Of a stretch of DNA of 64,000 nt, positions 61,319 through 64,000 are shown one piece after another. The notes beneath the pieces are model-generated. The model saw nothing but the letters and a program-made list of their open reading frames with translations, ran no database searches and was not told the DNA's origin. Numbering within the stretch: the first letter of the stretch is position 1; every line of letters starts with the position of its first letter. A program made the translations under genes and the position numbers. Source of the DNA: Alkaliphilus transvaalensis ATCC 700919 (GTDB taxonomy: Bacteria > Bacillota > Clostridia > Peptostreptococcales > Natronincolaceae); contig NZ_JHYF01000001.1 of the NCBI RefSeq assembly GCF_000621485.1, positions 186,001 to 250,000 on the forward strand. The letters are read 5' to 3'.

Positions 61319-64000
61319 ATGATTATAAATAAAAATAATGTAGAAGACATTTTATCATTGGGTCATATGCAATCAGGCATGTTATATCACTACCTGTTAG
61401 ATAAAGATCCAAATGAGTATTTTCAGCAATTGGAATTAATTATTGGTGGTTTTTTAGATTATGATCTATTTGAGAAAACATGGGAAATATTAGTGGCAAA
61501 TAATGAAATGTTAAGGGCAGTATATAGATGGCAACAAGTTGAAAAACCCATACAAGTGGTCTTAAAAGAAGTATCAATAAAAATTGAATATAAGGATTTT
61601 TCTAACGATACAGACACTAAAGAGAGTATCAAAGAGATTAAAGTAAAAGATAAACAAAATAAGTTTAATTTGGAAGTAGGTCCTCTTCTAAGGGTTTATG
61701 TTTGTAAAATAGAAGAAGAACGACATTCAGTAATAATAAGTAACCACCATATCATATACGATGGTTGGAGTACAGGGATTTTACTTAAAGAATGTTTTCA
61801 AATATACGATGAATTATTAAATGGTAGAAAATGGCCAATATATCATAAGGCAAAATTCAAAGAATATTTAAAATGGCTTAATAAAAGAGATATGACACAG
61901 TACAGTAACTTTTGGAGCAAATACTTAGATAACTTAAAATGCAGTCCTATCAATATAGCAACTAATAAAAGTAATGATGGAAAGCAGATAAAACAGGAGT
62001 CAAGGAGTATTCCCTCTCTACTGACCAAAGAATTTAATGAACTAAGTAAAAACAGGAAAACAACCATGGCTACAATTTTTAATTTAGCCTGGGGAATCTT
62101 ATTGCAAAGGTACAGTGGGAGTAATGATGTTATATTTGGCACAACAGTTTCAGGAAGAGTGGCAGAAATAAAAAATATAGATCAAACAGTAGGTTTATTT
62201 ATCAATACGATTCCCTTAAGACTAAAGTTTCCTGATGATGCCACTGTGGAAGAACTCCTAGAAAAATTAGATTCAAATATTATGGAGAGAAGTGCCTTTG
62301 AAAATACAGAATTAATTAATATCAAAGAATATTGCAAGCTAAAGGCAGATGATAGCTTATTTGATACAGTTATGGTGATAGAAAATTATCCCTTAGAAAA
62401 AATGCTATTTCAAAATAACAACTCACTACATATAGAAAACTACTCCATTTTAGAGTCAACAAACTATGATTTACTGATAAGTATAGAAATAATCGATACA
62501 ATAATCATTACTTTAAACTATAACTCAAATAAATATCCAGAATTTTTAATGAAAAATATGCTAGCTCATTATATGAATATATTAAAGGCAATAAGTGTGA
62601 GTAATACAAGAATAAATGAAATTACAATTTTAGATCCTAGAGAAAAGGAACAAATAATAAGTGAGTTTAACCCAGTCAATTTAAATGATCACGACACCAC
62701 AATAGATGCGCTATTTGAAGAACAAGTACAAAAAAATCCCGATGCAGTAGCAATAATCTATGAAGATAAAGAATTGACATATAAACAGTTAGATACTTTA
62801 TCTAATAAATTAGCAAAAATACTGAGAGTAAAGATACAACAGGAAGACTTCGTAGGTATAATGTTAAATAGATCAATGGAAATGGTTATTTCAATGCTAG
62901 CAATACTGAAGGCGGGAAAGGCGTATATACCTATAGATTCCTCCTATCCCAAAGATAGAATTCAATATATATTAAGGGATAGCAATATAAAACTATTAAT
63001 TACTGAAGATAAACTAGTAGAAGAACCCATCGAGGGTGTTACTTTAATATTAGTTAATGAAATAGAAACTAACTCTGAAGAATGTTGTTTTGTAGATAAA
63101 AATCATACATCCCAGTCACATGCCTATTGTATATATACTTCAGGCTCTACTGGGAACCCAAAGGGAGTTATAATCAAACATCAATCAATTGTAAATACCT
63201 TACTTTGGAGGTCAAAGTATTATCAATTCAGTAGTAAAGAGGGGGTTATGCAACTTCCATCCTTTTCCTTTGATAGTTCAGTGGAAGATATATTTACACC
63301 CCTAATCAGTGGGTCAAAATTAGTAATAATGAATGAAGAGAAGCGAAAAGATGTTGATTACATTAAACATCTCATAGAAAGCCAAAATATAACCCATTTC
63401 TTAATCATACCTAGCCTATATAATGTACTTTTGGATGAAGTGCCAGAAACCTTAAAAAGTCTCAAATTTATAACTATTGCAGGAGAATTATGCCCAGACC
63501 ATATAATAGAAAAACATTTTAAACTTTTAGAAAATGTTGAACTACATAATGAATATGGACCTTCAGAAAACAGTGTATGTACAACAGTGAAAAAATTAGA
63601 TAAAACCACCAAAGGTTCAAATATTGGAAGAGTAATAGACAACACCCAGTGTTTTGTAATGGCCAATAATAACCTTCAACCTATAGGAGTTGCAGGCGAA
63701 TTGTGCATTAGCGGCGTTGGTTTATCACAAGGATATTTAAATAATATCGATCTTACAGATGAAAAATTTATCTTAAATTCTAATATAGACGGATCGATAA
63801 AGAGGATTTATAAAACAGGAGATTTGGTGAGATGGCTACCAGAAGGAGAATTGGAGTTTTTAGGGAGAATTGATAATCAAGTTAAAATAAGGGGGTTCAG
63901 AATTGAGAAGGAGGAAATAGAAAACCTACTATTAAAATATCCTGAGATAAAATCAGTGGTAGTTTCGGTTATTTCAAACCCCTACGGAAAAGAGCTAATT
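61319..64000 (+). CDS. Non-ribosomal peptide synthetase, C-A module (3' end outside window)
   Basis: The frame is open from ATG 61319 (AAGGGGGC upstream) to the window end, 894 codons. It begins directly with a condensation domain (MQSGMLYHYLL; HHxxxDG site HHIIYDG at ~142-148; GTTVSGR; VGLFINTIPLR), so it must receive an acyl or aminoacyl group from a separate carrier, possibly the ACP upstream. The adenylation domain starts near residue 460: A2 LAILKAGKAYIPID, A3 YTSGSTGNPKG (~604), A4 FSFDSSVEDIF, A5 NEYGPSENSV, A7 YKTGDL and A8 FLGRIDNQVKIRGFRIE. No carrier domain is in view. A Glu at the GrsA-W239 position hints at a basic substrate, weakly. Confidence 0.95.
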   Translation, partial: MIINKNNVEDILSLGHMQSGMLYHYLLDKDPNEYFQQLELIIGGFLDYDLFEKTWEILVANNEMLRAVYRWQQVEKPIQVVLKEVSIKIEYKDFSNDTDTKESIKEIKVKDKQNKFNLEVGPLLRVYVCKIEEERHSVIISNHHIIYDGWSTGILLKECFQIYDELLNGRKWPIYHKAKFKEYLKWLNKRDMTQYSNFWSKYLDNLKCSPINIATNKSNDGKQIKQESRSIPSLLTKEFNELSKNRKTTMATIFNLAWGILLQRYSGSNDVIFGTTVSGRVAEIKNIDQTVGLFINTIPLRLKFPDDATVEELLEKLDSNIMERSAFENTELINIKEYCKLKADDSLFDTVMVIENYPLEKMLFQNNNSLHIENYSILESTNYDLLISIEIIDTIIITLNYNSNKYPEFLMKNMLAHYMNILKAISVSNTRINEITILDPREKEQIISEFNPVNLNDHDTTIDALFEEQVQKNPDAVAIIYEDKELTYKQLDTLSNKLAKILRVKIQQEDFVGIMLNRSMEMVISMLAILKAGKAYIPIDSSYPKDRIQYILRDSNIKLLITEDKLVEEPIEGVTLILVNEIETNSEECCFVDKNHTSQSHAYCIYTSGSTGNPKGVIIKHQSIVNTLLWRSKYYQFSSKEGVMQLPSFSFDSSVEDIFTPLISGSKLVIMNEEKRKDVDYIKHLIESQNITHFLIIPSLYNVLLDEVPETLKSLKFITIAGELCPDHIIEKHFKLLENVELHNEYGPSENSVCTTVKKLDKTTKGSNIGRVIDNTQCFVMANNNLQPIGVAGELCISGVGLSQGYLNNIDLTDEKFILNSNIDGSIKRIYKTGDLVRWLPEGELEFLGRIDNQVKIRGFRIEKEEIENLLLKYPEIKSVVVSVISNPYGKELI

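Noticed and set aside
61843-62142. Reverse-strand ORF of 99 residues
   Set aside because: Antisense to the NRPS condensation domain, which has clear motifs on the forward strand.
1-64000. CRISPR array, tRNA or rRNA genes, prophage
   Set aside because: No regularly spaced repeats, no tRNA-like cloverleaf or rRNA segments, and no phage structural genes were seen; xerD is the chromosomal housekeeping recombinase by synteny.

Overview
The window is AT-rich DNA from an endospore-forming, monoderm, probably anaerobic Firmicute of the class Clostridia. The evidence is spoIIIAA-AH, spoIVB, spo0A, spoIIM and dacF, a complete type IV pilus (T4P) locus without the outer-membrane secretin, LysM and S-layer-homology wall-binding domains, and many TTG/GTG starts with strong Shine-Dalgarno sites. 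An OLE RNA with its partner oapA, lying between isoprenoid genes, is typical of extremophilic anaerobic or alkaliphilic Firmicutes. An Alkaliphilus/Natronincola-like organism fits best, but this is inference from gene content.

Layout. 1-2.5 kb: a TPR protein cut by the window edge, a zinc-ribbon protein and YqeG. 2.6-20.3 kb: the T4P region. A class II cyclic-di-GMP riboswitch with an overlapping terminator precedes pilB (whose N-terminus carries a c-di-GMP-binding MshEN domain), pilT, pilC, pilin genes, minor pseudopilins and a PilX-like protein. A small island follows: a guanine riboswitch with a purine permease, a DUF5658 protein and a PsiE-like protein. T4P genes then resume with pilD, pilM, pilN, a PilO fused to two LysM domains, and an SLH protein with internal repeats. 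20.5-23.5 kb: comFB, aroQ, an M24 peptidase, efp and a CD1247-type protein. 24.2-29.6 kb: the spoIIIA operon. 29.7-41.7 kb: a housekeeping run of asp23, nusB, a Kae1-like gene, folD (interrupted by one in-frame stop), xseA, xseB, ispA, a PAP2-like gene, OLE RNA, oapA, dxs, tlyA, argR and recN. 42-44.3 kb: spoIVB and spo0A. 44.7-51.1 kb: a TPR-like gene and small ORF, recX (reverse), steA-steB, a glycosyltransferase, a MraY/WecA-like enzyme and DUF3866. 51-56.6 kb: a short gene resembling mciZ on the reverse strand, then nudF, spoIIM, xerD, deoB and dacF, an order familiar from Bacillus.

After dacF, where other spore formers often have spoIIA, the sequence turns into a graveyard: a group II intron-like RNA fragment, an internally deleted IS3-family element and a decayed acyl-CoA dehydrogenase. 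It then enters a live-looking biosynthetic cluster of acyl carrier protein, ketosynthase-III-like enzyme, methyltransferase and an NRPS that runs off the window end.

Two families of short dispersed repeats occur in intergenic gaps: a hairpin element with terminal inverted repeats (three copies) and a ~140-bp repeat (two copies in opposite orientation). The most interesting themes are likely multi-level c-di-GMP control of pili, a wall-anchored T4P alignment complex, the complete OLE locus with promoter and terminator, the mciZ-like gene, and the partly decayed acyl/NRPS cluster.
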